From Arthrobacter sp. ISL-30 (GTDB taxonomy: Bacteria; Actinomycetota; Actinomycetes; Actinomycetales; Micrococcaceae): a stretch of 58,663 bases of DNA. Shown piece after piece: positions 25,025-34,152 of this stretch (within the stretch, counting starts at the first letter, position 1; each line of letters starts with the position of its first letter). The translations under genes were made by a program, and so were the position numbers. The stretch is from contig NZ_JAGGPK010000061.1 of NCBI RefSeq assembly GCF_018613855.1, positions 1 through 58,663 on the forward strand, written 5' to 3'. The notes under the pieces were generated by a model. That model saw nothing but the letters and a program-made list of their open reading frames with translations. It made no database searches and was not told the origin of the DNA.

Positions 25025-25047
25025 GAACGTTCACTTTTTGAACGTTC
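25025..25047. promoter_or_regulatory. Perfect 23-bp operator upstream of the DapA-ALDH unit
   Basis: GAACGTTCA, CTTTT, TGAACGTTC: every base of the two 9-bp arms matches. It lies 160 bp before the start of the DapA-family gene and is the best instance of the island-wide GTTCA-N5-TGAAC dyad. Confidence 0.75.
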
Positions 25048-25109
25048 TGCTCAATTATTGTCGACTCTGCCCGGTGACGCAAGAGGTTACAGCGGGAGTT
25101 CGGGTGCTT

Positions 25110-26579
25110 TCAGCGCTGGCCGTTGACCATTCTTGGCGCGCGCAAGGGATTGGCATCCTGCAGCTCCTCAGGCAGGAGGTGCTGCGGGAAGCCCTGGTAG
25201 GCGACAGGGCGGAGGAAGCGCTCGATCGCTGCCGTGCCAACTGAGGTTGTGTGTGGTGAAGTGGTGGCGGGGTACGGCCCTCCATGTTGTTGGGCGTAGG
25301 TCACCGAGACTCCTGTGGGCCATTGGTTCCACAGCACTCGTCCCGCTTTCTCGGCCAGCACCTCCACGAGCCCTGCCACGGGGTCGCTGTCTTCGCCATG
25401 GATGGTGGCTGTGAGCTGGCCTTCGAAGGTTTTGGCGAGGGGCACCAGCTGGGCGAGGTCGTCGTATTCGATCACGACCGCGGCGGGGCCGAAGCATTCG
25501 GCCTCCAGCTCGCGAGGGGCTGCGAGGACGTGCTCTGCGGTGGTGTATAGCAGCGTTGGGGACGGCGGGTCGCCCAACGGGTCCGGGCCTTGGACCAGCA
25601 CTTCCATGCGTTCATGGGAGGACAGTTCCTGCAGGCGGCCGACGAAGCCTGACTGGATGCGGTCGTGTAGCAGTTTCACCGCGTCGGGGAGAACTGCAGC
25701 GCGGAGCTGCTCGACGATACCTGAACCTGTGGGTACGAATATGGTGCCCGGCTTGGTGCAGAACTGTCCGGCCCCGAGGGTGAACGAGCTGATGAATTCC
25801 TCGACGATGGCGTTTCCCCGGGCGGCTGCGGCGGCGGGGGTTATGAAGACTGGGTTGTTGCTGCCCAGCTCTCCATAGAAGGGGATGGGCTCCGGCCGGG
25901 AGACTGCGATGTCCATCAGTGCCCTGCCGCCAGGGATCGAGCCGGTGAAACTGGAGGCTTTGATCCGGGGATCCTTCAGGGCCTCTTTGCCGGCCTCCAC
26001 GCCAGAGATGAGGGCGAACACTCCTTCAGGGGCTCCAGCTTCCTGAAGGGCCGCGAGCATGATCTCGGCCGTGCGTTCTGAGAGCTGGTGGTGGCCGGGA
26101 TGTGCCTTGAGAACCACTGGATTGCCTGCGGCCAGGGCGGAAGCAGTGTCACCCCCGGCAACTGAGAAGGCGAACGGGAAGTTGCTGGCCGCGAAGACGA
26201 GGACGGGGCCGATCGGACGGTAGGACCGGCGAAGGTCCGGGCGCGGTGCACCCATGGGCCAGTGCGGGTCTGCGTGATCGATACGAGCGTCGAGGTATCC
26301 ACCGTCTCGCAGCGTCTGACCGAACAGACGCAGTTGGAAGGTGGAGCGCTTGAGCTCCCCAGCGAGCCGGCCTGGGGCCAGGTGCGTCTCTTCGGCGGCC
26401 AGCGGGATCAGCTGCTCGGCCGCGGCATCGAGGGCAGCCGCAACCTTATCGAGGACGTCGGCTCGGGCCCCCGGGCGCAGGCTCCCCCAGGGACGGACGG
26501 CGGTGTGGGCCATGGCAAGGATCTGCTCCAGCTCTTCGTTGCTGGTCTCCGCGGAAGTGGCTGAGGACTTGGTGGACAT
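25110..26579 (-). CDS. 2-oxoglutarate semialdehyde dehydrogenase-like enzyme, copy 1
   Basis: The ATG at 26579 is preceded by GGAGA at good spacing and gives 489 residues. The protein matches alpha-ketoglutarate-semialdehyde (2,5-dioxopentanoate) dehydrogenases: AASNFPFAFSVAGGDTASAL, GELGSNNPVF and catalytic Cys in TLGAGQFCTKPG, ending FLRPVAYQGFPQ. The reaction yields 2-oxoglutarate with NAD(P)H. A paralogue lies at 43167-44750. It follows the IclR gene by 81 bp on the same strand and may be the last gene of the minus-strand operon. Confidence 0.85.
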   Translation of the reverse strand: MSTKSSATSAETSNEELEQILAMAHTAVRPWGSLRPGARADVLDKVAAALDAAAEQLIPLAAEETHLAPGRLAGELKRSTFQLRLFGQTLRDGGYLDARIDHADPHWPMGAPRPDLRRSYRPIGPVLVFAASNFPFAFSVAGGDTASALAAGNPVVLKAHPGHHQLSERTAEIMLAALQEAGAPEGVFALISGVEAGKEALKDPRIKASSFTGSIPGGRALMDIAVSRPEPIPFYGELGSNNPVFITPAAAAARGNAIVEEFISSFTLGAGQFCTKPGTIFVPTGSGIVEQLRAAVLPDAVKLLHDRIQSGFVGRLQELSSHERMEVLVQGPDPLGDPPSPTLLYTTAEHVLAAPRELEAECFGPAAVVIEYDDLAQLVPLAKTFEGQLTATIHGEDSDPVAGLVEVLAEKAGRVLWNQWPTGVSVTYAQQHGGPYPATTSPHTTSVGTAAIERFLRPVAYQGFPQHLLPEELQDANPLRAPRMVNGQR

Positions 26580-26660
26580 GCCGTTCTCCATTCAGTGATC
26601 GCACATGGTCATATGGGTGTGGCTGCTTGGATGTAACCCGCCCGCCGCTAATCGGAGCGG

Positions 26661-27464
26661 TCAAGCGTTAGCGGGCATGGTGCTTGTCAGCTGGTGGGTA
26701 AGCTGCGCGGCACCGTCCAGCAGGATCTGTAAGTTGCGCTGCCTGATGTCGTCGGCTTCAATGCGGTGTCTGGGCGCAACCATGGCCACGGCTGCAAACA
26801 TCTGGCCGACGTTGTCCCGTAGGGGGACAGACATCGAGAAGATTCCGTCTTCGAGTTCATCGTCGATGTGCGCCCACCCCTGGCGGCGGACCATATCGAG
26901 CTCTGCGCGTAATTGTTCCCGGCCGGTGATGGTTCTTGCGGCCAGCTTGGGCAGCTCCTCGCCTGTGGCCCGGAATACCTGTTCGGGGCTAAGCTCGGCC
27001 AGGAGCAGCTTTCCGGTTGCCGAGGCATGAAGGGGCCACCTCATGCCTCGCATATCCGAGACCGTGACGGCGATGGACCTGGGAGATTCCTGAAGGACCA
27101 CGTCGAGTTCGAAAAGGCTCTGCCGCAGACTGAGAGTGACGGTCTCTCCGAGCTGTTCCGCCAGCTTATGGACTGAGTCCCTGACTCGGGCGACCATTCC
27201 CGCCGAGGGGTCGGCGGATCGGGCGACCCGTGCCAGGTCCCAGCCCAGCGAGTAGCGATTGTCTCTCCTGTCGACGAAACCTTCCTCTTCCAAGGTGAGC
27301 AGCAGCCGGAAAGTCGTTGCACGAGGCAGGCCGACTTTCTTTGCAATGTCTGAGGCCGTGGCGGCCTCAGAGTTGCCGGCCAGGGCCCGTAGCACGCTTA
27401 TGGCGCGTGCCACGGACCTGTTGGCACTGATCGTGCTCTTGGAGCGGGAATCATTGTCAGTCAC
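26661..27464 (-). CDS. IclR-family regulator, copy 1
   Basis: A 267-residue regulator with an N-terminal winged helix (NSEAATASDIAKKVGLPRAT, then FRLLLTLEEEGFVDRRDNRY) and a C-terminal effector-binding IclR domain (SATGKLLLAELSPEQVF, ITGREQLRAELDMVRRQGWA). IclR proteins often control aromatic and other carbon-source catabolism by binding short inverted repeats. It sits inside the minus-strand catabolic unit, 33 bp after the hydratase gene. With the second IclR (36120-36938) it is the obvious candidate to bind the repeated GTTCA-N5-TGAAC sites. Confidence 0.88.
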   Translation of the reverse strand: MTDNDSRSKSTISANRSVARAISVLRALAGNSEAATASDIAKKVGLPRATTFRLLLTLEEEGFVDRRDNRYSLGWDLARVARSADPSAGMVARVRDSVHKLAEQLGETVTLSLRQSLFELDVVLQESPRSIAVTVSDMRGMRWPLHASATGKLLLAELSPEQVFRATGEELPKLAARTITGREQLRAELDMVRRQGWAHIDDELEDGIFSMSVPLRDNVGQMFAAVAMVAPRHRIEADDIRQRNLQILLDGAAQLTHQLTSTMPANA

Positions 27465-27497
27465 GAGAGAGCCTTTCGAGATCGTTTTTCCTTCAGA

Positions 27498-28286
27498 CTA
27501 GCTGTCGCCACCGTACTCAAAGGAGACCGAGCCCCACCCCGCAAAGCTGCCGGTCACGCGGGTGTTGGGAATGAGGCTAACCGCGGCGAGACAGCTTCCG
27601 GGGAGGATGACATTGCCGGGCTGGAACTCGACGCCGAACTCAGCCACCCTCCGGCAGAGCCACGCGATGGCCGAAACGGGGTTGCCGAAAATGTCAGCGG
27701 TGTTGCCTTGCGCGACCACATTCCCATCGACGTGTATCTCACCGGAGATGTCGGCAAGGTCAACTTCGCTCAGCCGACGTGGCTTTGCCCCAAGGATGAT
27801 GGCTCCCGTGGAACCGCAGTCCGCCAGCGTTTCGAAGATGCCTATGTTCCAGCCCTCAATACGCGAATCGATGATCTCCAGCGAAGGAAGGACATAGTCG
27901 GTGGCCGAAATGACATCGGCGACCGTCACATGCTCCCCGCCCAGGCCCCCTTTGAGCACAAAGGCCGGTTCGAGCTCGACGTAGGGGTCAATGAACGTCT
28001 CAGGCGACAGGCGCAGGTTCTCATAATGGAACTGGCTCGACAGCAGGTAGCCGAAGTCCGGCTGGTCCACGCCGAACTTGCTCTGCATCGCCTTGGCAAT
28101 GTTGCCTAGCTTGAATCCAGCGACCTTGTCCCCCTGCCGGACCTGCTGCCTGACGACTTCCTGCTGTATACGGAAGGCGTCGCTGATGGTCGCCTTGGTG
28201 CCCGGTGGGGTCAACGAGCCCAGTGGCCTGCGGTCGCGGCGTGCGCGCAGAAGGTGGCCGGCGAGTTCGTCAATATCAACTGGCAT
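27498..28286 (-). CDS. 2-oxopent-4-enoate hydratase/decarboxylase-family enzyme, copy 1
   Basis: A 262-residue member of the MhpD/DmpH group in the FAH superfamily (GDKVAGFKLGNIAKAMQ, FIDPYVELEPAFVL, DCGSTGAIILGAKPRRL, EFQPGNVILPGSCLAAV). Known members hydrate 2-hydroxypenta-2,4-dienoate, decarboxylate 4-oxalocrotonate or act on related ring-cleavage products. The E-x-E metal-binding pair is seen in YVELEPAF. It overlaps the ProX-type gene by 11 bp, so uptake and breakdown are made together. A paralogue is at 44850-45635. Confidence 0.85.
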   Translation of the reverse strand: MPVDIDELAGHLLRARRDRRPLGSLTPPGTKATISDAFRIQQEVVRQQVRQGDKVAGFKLGNIAKAMQSKFGVDQPDFGYLLSSQFHYENLRLSPETFIDPYVELEPAFVLKGGLGGEHVTVADVISATDYVLPSLEIIDSRIEGWNIGIFETLADCGSTGAIILGAKPRRLSEVDLADISGEIHVDGNVVAQGNTADIFGNPVSAIAWLCRRVAEFGVEFQPGNVILPGSCLAAVSLIPNTRVTGSFAGWGSVSFEYGGDS

Positions 28287-29178
28287 CGTTGAACCATTCG
28301 TCTGTGGCCTTGCGGTTCTCGGGAGTCTCGAGCCACTTTCGGGCGCCTTCGACCGGCTCCTTGGCTTCGCTGACGGCCAGCATCAGGCTCGAGTACTGCT
28401 CATCCGTGAGCTTGCTGTTGGACATCCACTTTTGGACTTGTGGCTCCTTCTCCGCGAAGTTCTTGGAGAACACCACATAGGAGCCATCAGGCTTCGGCCA
28501 GCCCCCCTTGTCATCCTCGAGTACCTTGATGGGCATCGATGCGAAGGCCCAGTGCGGTGTCCACAGCGTGGCTACCAGGGGCTTGTTCTTCGCGGCGGCG
28601 TCCTTGAGGGCGGCCAGTGCTGCGGGGGTGCTTCCCTCCACGATCTTGAGCTTGTCCTGGGCGCCATAGGTCTTCAGCACGTCGGGGAGGATCTTCATTT
28701 CGCCTGAACCGGCTTCGATACCGACGATCTTTGACTCATACTTGTCGGCATTTTGGACGACTTCCGAGATGGTGTTCTCCGGAACGGATTTCGGAGCGAC
28801 CAACACCAGGCGGTCATTGTCGTAGAAGGGCTTTTCCGGGACCACGAGATCGTTGCGATATTTCTCAATGTAGCTCGCGTGGGTGGTGGGTAGCCAGGCA
28901 TTAAGGTAGCCGTCGAGGTCTCCGCGGGCGATGCCGGCGAAGCCAGCCGCCAAGTCAACACTCCGAGTCTCCAGCTTGTATCCTCGGCTATCGAGCAATT
29001 CGGTCCACAGTCCGGTGACGGCAACGGTGTCGTCAAAGCCGGGCACTGTGGCGACGGTAATGGTTTTCTTGTCGGCCCCGGTTCCGGTGTTGACTCCGGA
29101 GCATGCGCTCACGCCTGCGGTGAGGACGGCACAGGCCAGGATGGCGCTTATTTTCTTGATCAAGGTCTTTTTCTCCAA
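28276..29178 (-). CDS. proX: Glycine-betaine/proline-betaine-type ABC transporter binding protein
   Basis: A 300-residue lipoprotein with signal segment AILACAVLTAGVSAC (lipobox Cys) and an OpuAC domain (ITVATVPGFDDTVAVTGLWT, GDLDGYLNAWLPTTHASYIE, LVATLWTPHWAFASMPIKVL). The tryptophans in such domains form the aromatic box that holds quaternary ammonium groups. It is the extracellular receptor of the ProV-ProW system encoded just upstream (26-bp gap) and overlaps the hydratase gene by 11 bp. The ligand may be any betaine-like compound; the operon suggests it is a carbon source rather than an osmolyte. Confidence 0.88.
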   Translation of the reverse strand: MEKKTLIKKISAILACAVLTAGVSACSGVNTGTGADKKTITVATVPGFDDTVAVTGLWTELLDSRGYKLETRSVDLAAGFAGIARGDLDGYLNAWLPTTHASYIEKYRNDLVVPEKPFYDNDRLVLVAPKSVPENTISEVVQNADKYESKIVGIEAGSGEMKILPDVLKTYGAQDKLKIVEGSTPAALAALKDAAAKNKPLVATLWTPHWAFASMPIKVLEDDKGGWPKPDGSYVVFSKNFAEKEPQVQKWMSNSKLTDEQYSSLMLAVSEAKEPVEGARKWLETPENRKATDEWFNDAS

Positions 29179-29204
29179 TATGCAAAGGGTGGTGGGTGGT
29201 GGTT

Positions 29205-30101
29205 CTAGCTGACGGCCGCGACGGCGGGCGTCCCAGCCGCAGCACGCTGTTCTTTCCTGATGCGCCTGTTGCGCAGAACGTCGCCGAGGGAGCGCGCGCC
29301 GCTGGTGACCCTGTCCAGGTAAACGGCCAGGATGACGACGGCGAGTCCACCTTCGAAGCCGCGGGCCGTGTCCAACTGGGCAACTCCTTGGACCACGACG
29401 CCGCCCAATCCGCCTGCCCCTACCAGCCCTGCGACCACGACCATGGACAGGGCCAGCATGATGACCTGGTTGACTCCGGCCATGATCGAAGAGAAGGCCA
29501 GCGGCAGCTGAACGTCTTTCAGGATGAGGCTCTTCTTCGCGCCGAAAGCCATGGCGGCTTCGAGCAGCTCGGCATCGAGCTTGCGGATGCCCAGCTCGGT
29601 CAGGCGCACGGCGGGAGGGATGGAGAACACGATGGTGGCCGCGATCCCGGGAACCCTGCCGACGCCGAAGAAGAAGACCGCCGGAATGAGGTATACGAAC
29701 ACGGGCATGGCCTGCATGAGGTCAAGAATGGGACGCACGACCGCGCTCACCGAGGAATTGAGGGCGGCCCAGATTCCCAGCGGGATGCCGATGGCGAGCG
29801 AGAACAGTACGGACACGAGCACGACGGCCAGAGTGGACATGCTCTCGACCCATAGCCCCATCGAGACAATGAGCAGGAACGCCACCGCCGAGAATAGGGT
29901 CAGGCCAAGGCTGCGAGTCAGGGCAGCAGCCGCAGCGGCCAGCACTGCGATGAGCAGGAATGGGTGCAGGCCGATAAGAACGTATTCCACGCCCCCCACG
30001 ATTTGGTTGACCAGCCAGGCAGCGCCGTCAAAGAACCACGCGAAGTTGACCAGCATCCAGTCGATGACCGACTCGAACCAGCCTCCAATATCAAGACGCA
30101 T
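29205..30101 (-). CDS. proW: Betaine-type ABC transporter permease
   Basis: The ATG at 30101 gives 298 residues. An N-terminal periplasmic or loop part is followed by several membrane segments and the binding-protein-dependent transport signature (ELLEAAMAFGAKKSLILKDV, LPLAFSSIMAGVNQVIMLAL). It belongs to the ProW/OpuAB type. It overlaps the ATPase gene by 11 bp and is followed by the receptor gene, the standard V-W-X order. The product forms the membrane channel of the importer. Confidence 0.88.
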   Translation of the reverse strand: MRLDIGGWFESVIDWMLVNFAWFFDGAAWLVNQIVGGVEYVLIGLHPFLLIAVLAAAAAALTRSLGLTLFSAVAFLLIVSMGLWVESMSTLAVVLVSVLFSLAIGIPLGIWAALNSSVSAVVRPILDLMQAMPVFVYLIPAVFFFGVGRVPGIAATIVFSIPPAVRLTELGIRKLDAELLEAAMAFGAKKSLILKDVQLPLAFSSIMAGVNQVIMLALSMVVVAGLVGAGGLGGVVVQGVAQLDTARGFEGGLAVVILAVYLDRVTSGARSLGDVLRNRRIRKEQRAAAGTPAVAAVS

Positions 30102-31185
30102 TGCTGTACCCCTTCGGTGAGAGCGCGGTAAAGACTTCCTCTGCGGTGACGTGCCCAACGGATGCGCCCTGCTGGTCGACGACCTCCACCCGTTCTGTCC
30201 CCGCGGCGAAGATCGGGAGCAGTTCATTCAGCACGGTGGCATCGGAGACGCGCACCGCCCCCGCGTCCGGATCTCCCGGTGGGGCGCCAGATGGATCCAG
30301 AGGCCTTACGATCATCCCGGCCGTGACCACCTTGCTCCGGTCGACTTCGGCAACGAATTCCTCGATGTATGGATCCGCGGGTGCTTCGAGCAGGTCCATC
30401 GCGGTCCCGCATTGGATGCTTTTGCCCTGTTTCATCACCATGATGCGGTCGCCGAGATACATTGCTTCATTCAAATCGTGAGTGACAAACACGATGGTCT
30501 TCTTGAAATTCCGCTGAAGCTTGATCAGCAGTTCCTGCATGTCCTTGCGGATGAGGGGGTCGAGCGCGCTGAACGGTTCGTCCATCAGCAGGATCTCAGC
30601 GTCGGTGGCCAGTGCGCGCGCCAATCCGACACGTTGCTTCATTCCGCCGCTGAGCTGGTCCGGCATCGCATGAATGCGGTCCCCGAGGCCAACGAGCGCG
30701 AGGGCTTCTGCTGCCTTGGCCTCCCGGGTTTCCCTGTCTACGCCACGCACCTTCAGGCCGAAGGCCACATTGTGCACTAGGGACTTGTGCGGAAAGAGCC
30801 CGAAGTGCTGGAAGACCATGTTGATGGTCTGGTTCCTGTAGGCGCGGAGCCCGGCGGGAGCCAGGGCGCGGACGTCTTTTCCATCAACTGTTATGGATCC
30901 GTCGCTGACGTCGATGAGCCGGTTCAGCATGCGGATGATGGTCGATTTCCCTGAGCCGGACAGTCCCATGATGACGAAAATCTGCCCCTGCTGCACCTGG
31001 AAGGAGACGTCGTCGACGGCAACGAAGCCTTGGTTGGCGGCCTTTTTGGGCAGCAGTCGCAGCGGCCGGGACTTGGCGGGGTGGAAGACCTTGGTGAGGT
31101 GCTCCACTTGGATGAAGGGGACTTCAGGGTTCATTGCTTCCTCGCGATGATCCGTTGTGAGTGCTTGTAGATGTGAGGCGTTCAC
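30091..31185 (-). CDS. proV: Betaine-type ABC transporter ATPase with CBS-like tail
   Basis: A 364-residue ATPase. Walker A is GLSGSGKST, the signature LSGGMKQRVGLARAL and Walker B ILLMDEPFSALD. A C-terminal regulatory region typical of ProV follows (VLNELLPIFAAG, VVDQQGASVGHVTAEEV). The GTG at 31185 has AGGAGA upstream and overlaps the previous stop by 4 bp; an internal ATG at 31134 with GAGGA is an alternative. It energises uptake together with the ProW and ProX products encoded next. Confidence 0.88.
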   Translation of the reverse strand: MNASHLQALTTDHREEAMNPEVPFIQVEHLTKVFHPAKSRPLRLLPKKAANQGFVAVDDVSFQVQQGQIFVIMGLSGSGKSTIIRMLNRLIDVSDGSITVDGKDVRALAPAGLRAYRNQTINMVFQHFGLFPHKSLVHNVAFGLKVRGVDRETREAKAAEALALVGLGDRIHAMPDQLSGGMKQRVGLARALATDAEILLMDEPFSALDPLIRKDMQELLIKLQRNFKKTIVFVTHDLNEAMYLGDRIMVMKQGKSIQCGTAMDLLEAPADPYIEEFVAEVDRSKVVTAGMIVRPLDPSGAPPGDPDAGAVRVSDATVLNELLPIFAAGTERVEVVDQQGASVGHVTAEEVFTALSPKGYSNAS

Positions 31186-32144
31186 GCGTTTCTCCTAACC
31201 TGGTCGCCGAGGTGCCAGATGTTCATGGAAGACAGGAGTTCCCGGGGGTCCCATACGACCGATTCTTCGATGATGAGGCCGTCCTTGTGGCGCAGGAATG
31301 AGGCGCCGTTCACGGTCACGGTGCGCTGGGTGGGCGGCACTCCCATGTAGTTCCCGGTGTGTGTGCCGACGCTCTTCCAGTGGATGGCGATGTGTTCAGA
31401 GTCTTCAACGGCCTGCAGGACGTGAACTTTGAAGTCTGAGAATGCGGCGTGTGACTCCTGGATTTGCCGGATGACCTCAGGAAGGCCTTCTTCTCCGGTT
31501 TTGGAGTGGCGCACGTAGCCCTTGCCGACGATGCTTTCGAAGGCACCTGTGTCCCCTTCCCCCCAGGCGCGGCTCCAGGCATCGACGATGCGAGTCAACA
31601 TATTCATTGGTTTTCTGCTTTCTGGATGGGTGTCGGTGGGCCAGAGGCTATATTCCCCGAACTTGCCTCCGCGAAACATCAGCGCGTCTCCTGCCCCGGA
31701 CTCCATCGCCGTCACTGAACCGACGATCATGTAGTGGTCCCCGGCGACCACTTCGGAGGCCACGTGGCAGTCGATCCAGGCTGTTGAATTGAGGATGCGG
31801 GGGGTACCGATGGGGCTTTCCGCATATTCAATCCCCTGGAACTTGTCTTCTCCCTTCCGAGCAAGCGCCCTGCAAACATCGAGCTGCTGAGTGGAAAGGA
31901 TGTTGGCGGTGAAGCGACCCAAGGAACGGAGGGTCGGCCAGGTGCTGGAGGATTTATCCACGCAGAACGTGACCAGCGGCGGATCCAATGACAAGGACTG
32001 GAAAGTTCCCACGACGAAACCCATGGGCTTCCCCTCATCCGTTAGGCCCGTGATCGCCACAACTCCGGTGGGGAGCAGCCCGAAGACCTCCCGGTATTCA
32101 GTGGGGGTGATGGCTCCAACTGGAGCTGATGTGTCGGCGTTCAT
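31182..32144 (-). CDS. Flavin reductase fused to a SnoaL-like domain
   Basis: A 320-residue fusion. Residues 1-175 form a flavin reductase of the FMN-binding split-barrel type (GLLPTGVVAITGL, VVGTFQSLSLDPPLVTFCVD, GDALMFRGGKFGEY). Residues about 185-315 form a SnoaL/NTF2-like domain (IVDAWSRAWGEGDTGAFESI, VTVNGASFLRHKDGLI, VVWDPRELLSSMNIWHLG). The same two domains are separate overlapping genes at 42104-42658 and 42655-43071. The reductase part should supply reduced FMN to the LLM monooxygenase encoded 10 bp upstream. The SnoaL part may process the oxygenated product; that role is inferred. Confidence 0.88.
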   Translation of the reverse strand: MNADTSAPVGAITPTEYREVFGLLPTGVVAITGLTDEGKPMGFVVGTFQSLSLDPPLVTFCVDKSSSTWPTLRSLGRFTANILSTQQLDVCRALARKGEDKFQGIEYAESPIGTPRILNSTAWIDCHVASEVVAGDHYMIVGSVTAMESGAGDALMFRGGKFGEYSLWPTDTHPESRKPMNMLTRIVDAWSRAWGEGDTGAFESIVGKGYVRHSKTGEEGLPEVIRQIQESHAAFSDFKVHVLQAVEDSEHIAIHWKSVGTHTGNYMGVPPTQRTVTVNGASFLRHKDGLIIEESVVWDPRELLSSMNIWHLGDQVRRNA

Positions 32145-32154
32145 GATGTTGTCC

Positions 32155-33537
32155 TTAGTGGGCCTTTACTGACAGGGCGTCGCGGTAGGAGGTCCCGGGG
32201 TGATCCTCGGCCAGTCGTGCCTGACCTGCGCCGAAAAGGTTTTCCCGTAGGGTGGAGCCTTCATATTCGGTGCGCATCAGGCCGCGGTTCTGGAGTTCAG
32301 GGACGACGAAGTCGACGAAGTCCTTGATGTCCCGGTATTTGACGGCGTGGGAGACGTTGAAGCCGTCGATGCCTGTCTCTTCCATCCAGGCGGCGAGTTC
32401 GTCGGCGACCGTCTCCGGCCCGCCGACGATGACTGGCGAAGTGCCGCCGATGCCGATGTACTCCGCGATGTCGCGCGGAGTCCATTCCTTCTCCGGATCC
32501 ATCTTGGAGAAGAGGTCGACCATGGTCTGGCCGGCGTTGGTTTTGACGTGCCGAAGGGGGACATCGGGATCGAACGTGGACATGTCCAGTCCCGACCAGC
32601 CGCTGTAGCGGGCCATGGCGCCGTCGTAGGAGACCAGGTTCCGGTACTCCTCGTACTTAGCCTGGGCCTCGGCATCGGTCCGGCCGCTGATGACGGTGAT
32701 CATCTGCAGCACTGCGACGTGGCTTGGGTTGCGCCCGGCCTCTGCAGTCTGCTGGCGTAGCCGGTCGACCTGCTGCTTCAGTGCGGACTTGGACAAGGCG
32801 TTCATGAAGACGGCCTCTGCGGTAGCAGCTGCGAGGGCCACCCCGCGGCTGGAGCCTCCGGCCTGGAAGATCACGGGGGTGCGCTGCGGGGAGGGTTCGC
32901 AGAGGAAGATGCCCGGCACGGTGAAGTGCTTGCCGGAATGCTCAATGGGGTGGACCCGCTGCGGATCGACGTAGGTGGAGGATATCGGGTCGGCCACGAC
33001 CGACTGCTCTTCCCACGAGCCTTCCCAGAGCTTGAGGGCAACGTCGATGAACTCCTCGGCCACCTCGTACCGATCGTCGTGGGCGCGCTGTTCGCCGCTG
33101 CCGAGATTCCTTGCGGCGCTGTCGGCATAGGACGTCACCACGTTCCAGCCAATGCGCCCGTCAGTGAGGTGATCCAGGGTGGCGAACTTCCGCGCCAGGG
33201 AGTACGGGTGGTCGTAGGCGGTGGTGGAAGTGACACCGAAGCCGAGATTCGTAGTCGCGGCAGCCATGGCGGGAATGATGTAGGCCGGATCGTTGGCCGG
33301 GATCTGCGCAGCATCCTTCAGTGCGGCGTCCACGGTGCCGCGGTAGACGTCGTGGTATCCGACATTGTCCGCGAAGAAAATCCCGTCGAAGCAGGCGCTC
33401 TCCAGCAACCGGGCGTAGTCAACCCAGTACTGCACGGACGTGTACTGGGTCCCCCGGTCATCGCGATGCTTCCACAGACCTGCCGACAGGTGAGCAGGGC
33501 CGTTGAAGTCAAAGGCGAAGATCCTCATTTGGTTCAT
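32155..33537 (-). CDS. LLM-class FMN-dependent monooxygenase, copy 1
   Basis: A 460-residue luciferase-like monooxygenase of the NtaA/SnaA/DszA group (FAFDFNGPAHLSAGLWKHRD, SACFDGIFFADNVGYHDVYR, LATLDHLTDGRIGWNVVTSY as RKFATLDHL..., EPSPQRTPVIFQAGGSSRG). These use reduced FMN from a partner reductase to hydroxylate or cleave C-N or C-S bonds. The reductase fusion gene follows 10 bp downstream. A GTTCA-N5-TGAAC operator lies 18 bp upstream of the ATG. It is the first gene of the minus-strand operon and so probably catalyses the entry step. A paralogue is at 38797-40197. Confidence 0.88.
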   Translation of the reverse strand: MNQMRIFAFDFNGPAHLSAGLWKHRDDRGTQYTSVQYWVDYARLLESACFDGIFFADNVGYHDVYRGTVDAALKDAAQIPANDPAYIIPAMAAATTNLGFGVTSTTAYDHPYSLARKFATLDHLTDGRIGWNVVTSYADSAARNLGSGEQRAHDDRYEVAEEFIDVALKLWEGSWEEQSVVADPISSTYVDPQRVHPIEHSGKHFTVPGIFLCEPSPQRTPVIFQAGGSSRGVALAAATAEAVFMNALSKSALKQQVDRLRQQTAEAGRNPSHVAVLQMITVISGRTDAEAQAKYEEYRNLVSYDGAMARYSGWSGLDMSTFDPDVPLRHVKTNAGQTMVDLFSKMDPEKEWTPRDIAEYIGIGGTSPVIVGGPETVADELAAWMEETGIDGFNVSHAVKYRDIKDFVDFVVPELQNRGLMRTEYEGSTLRENLFGAGQARLAEDHPGTSYRDALSVKAH

Positions 33538-33554
33538 TGAAGAGACTTTCTCTC

Positions 33555-33569
33555 GTTCACTAGGTGAAC
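33555..33569. promoter_or_regulatory. GTTCA-N5-TGAAC operator of the minus-strand catabolic operon
   Basis: GTTCA-CTAGG-TGAAC, 18 bp before the ATG of the LLM monooxygenase gene. At this distance it overlaps the likely promoter or transcription start. Confidence 0.7.
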
Positions 33570-33764
33570 ATGTTGTTTACTTGATGATCAAAATAGTAGA
33601 GTGGTGGAAGTCACAACGTCAATAGCCGATTCTTAATTGCGCCACTGCCAGCGGGAACGGCTCTGGCCCAAAATGGCAAGACGGATTTGGGTAGGCGCGC
33701 CGTGCTTCCAGTGACTTAAACGATGTGCATCCGCCAGGGATCGGGATTGGAAGAGGAGTCAGCA

Positions 33765-34070
33765 ATGGCGTTATTGGCTGAATTGGGCGGCTGGCTTGGG
33801 GCGCTGGTAGTGCTGGCGGGATACGCAGCCTTGTCGCTTGGCTGGATCAGCAATGGTCGACTCTTCCAAGGGTGCAACCTAACAGGATCAGTTGCCCTGA
33901 TGGTCAACGGCTACTACCACGGTGCTTGGCCCTTTGTAGCCCTTAATGTCGCTTGGGGCACCATTTCCGCCGTGGCTCTTATCCGCGCCCTAAAAGCAAA
34001 TCGTCCAAGGTCCTCCCATCCGTCTCAAGCCCAGGACAGCCCGGTGAACTCCCAGGTTTGCGAGGACTGA
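33765..34070 (+). CDS. Small membrane protein (CBU_0592-like)
   Basis: AGAGGAG precedes the ATG at 33765 with a 7-nt spacing, giving 101 residues. Three hydrophobic segments are visible (LGALVVLAGYAALSLGWI, GSVALMVNGYYHGAWPFVAL, NVAWGTISAVALIRAL) with a polar C-terminus. The pattern LFQGCNLTGSVALMVNGYYH is typical of the CBU_0592 family of uncharacterised inner-membrane proteins. It lies between the divergent LLM gene and the SDR gene. Its role in the island is unknown. Confidence 0.75.
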   Translation: MALLAELGGWLGALVVLAGYAALSLGWISNGRLFQGCNLTGSVALMVNGYYHGAWPFVALNVAWGTISAVALIRALKANRPRSSHPSQAQDSPVNSQVCED

Positions 34071-34152
34071 TCTTCACACGAATGGACCTCGCTACAGCCA
34101 TGTCACAGACCTCAAATCGCTCGCGCCGTCGAGGAAGCGAAAGGAAGGAACA

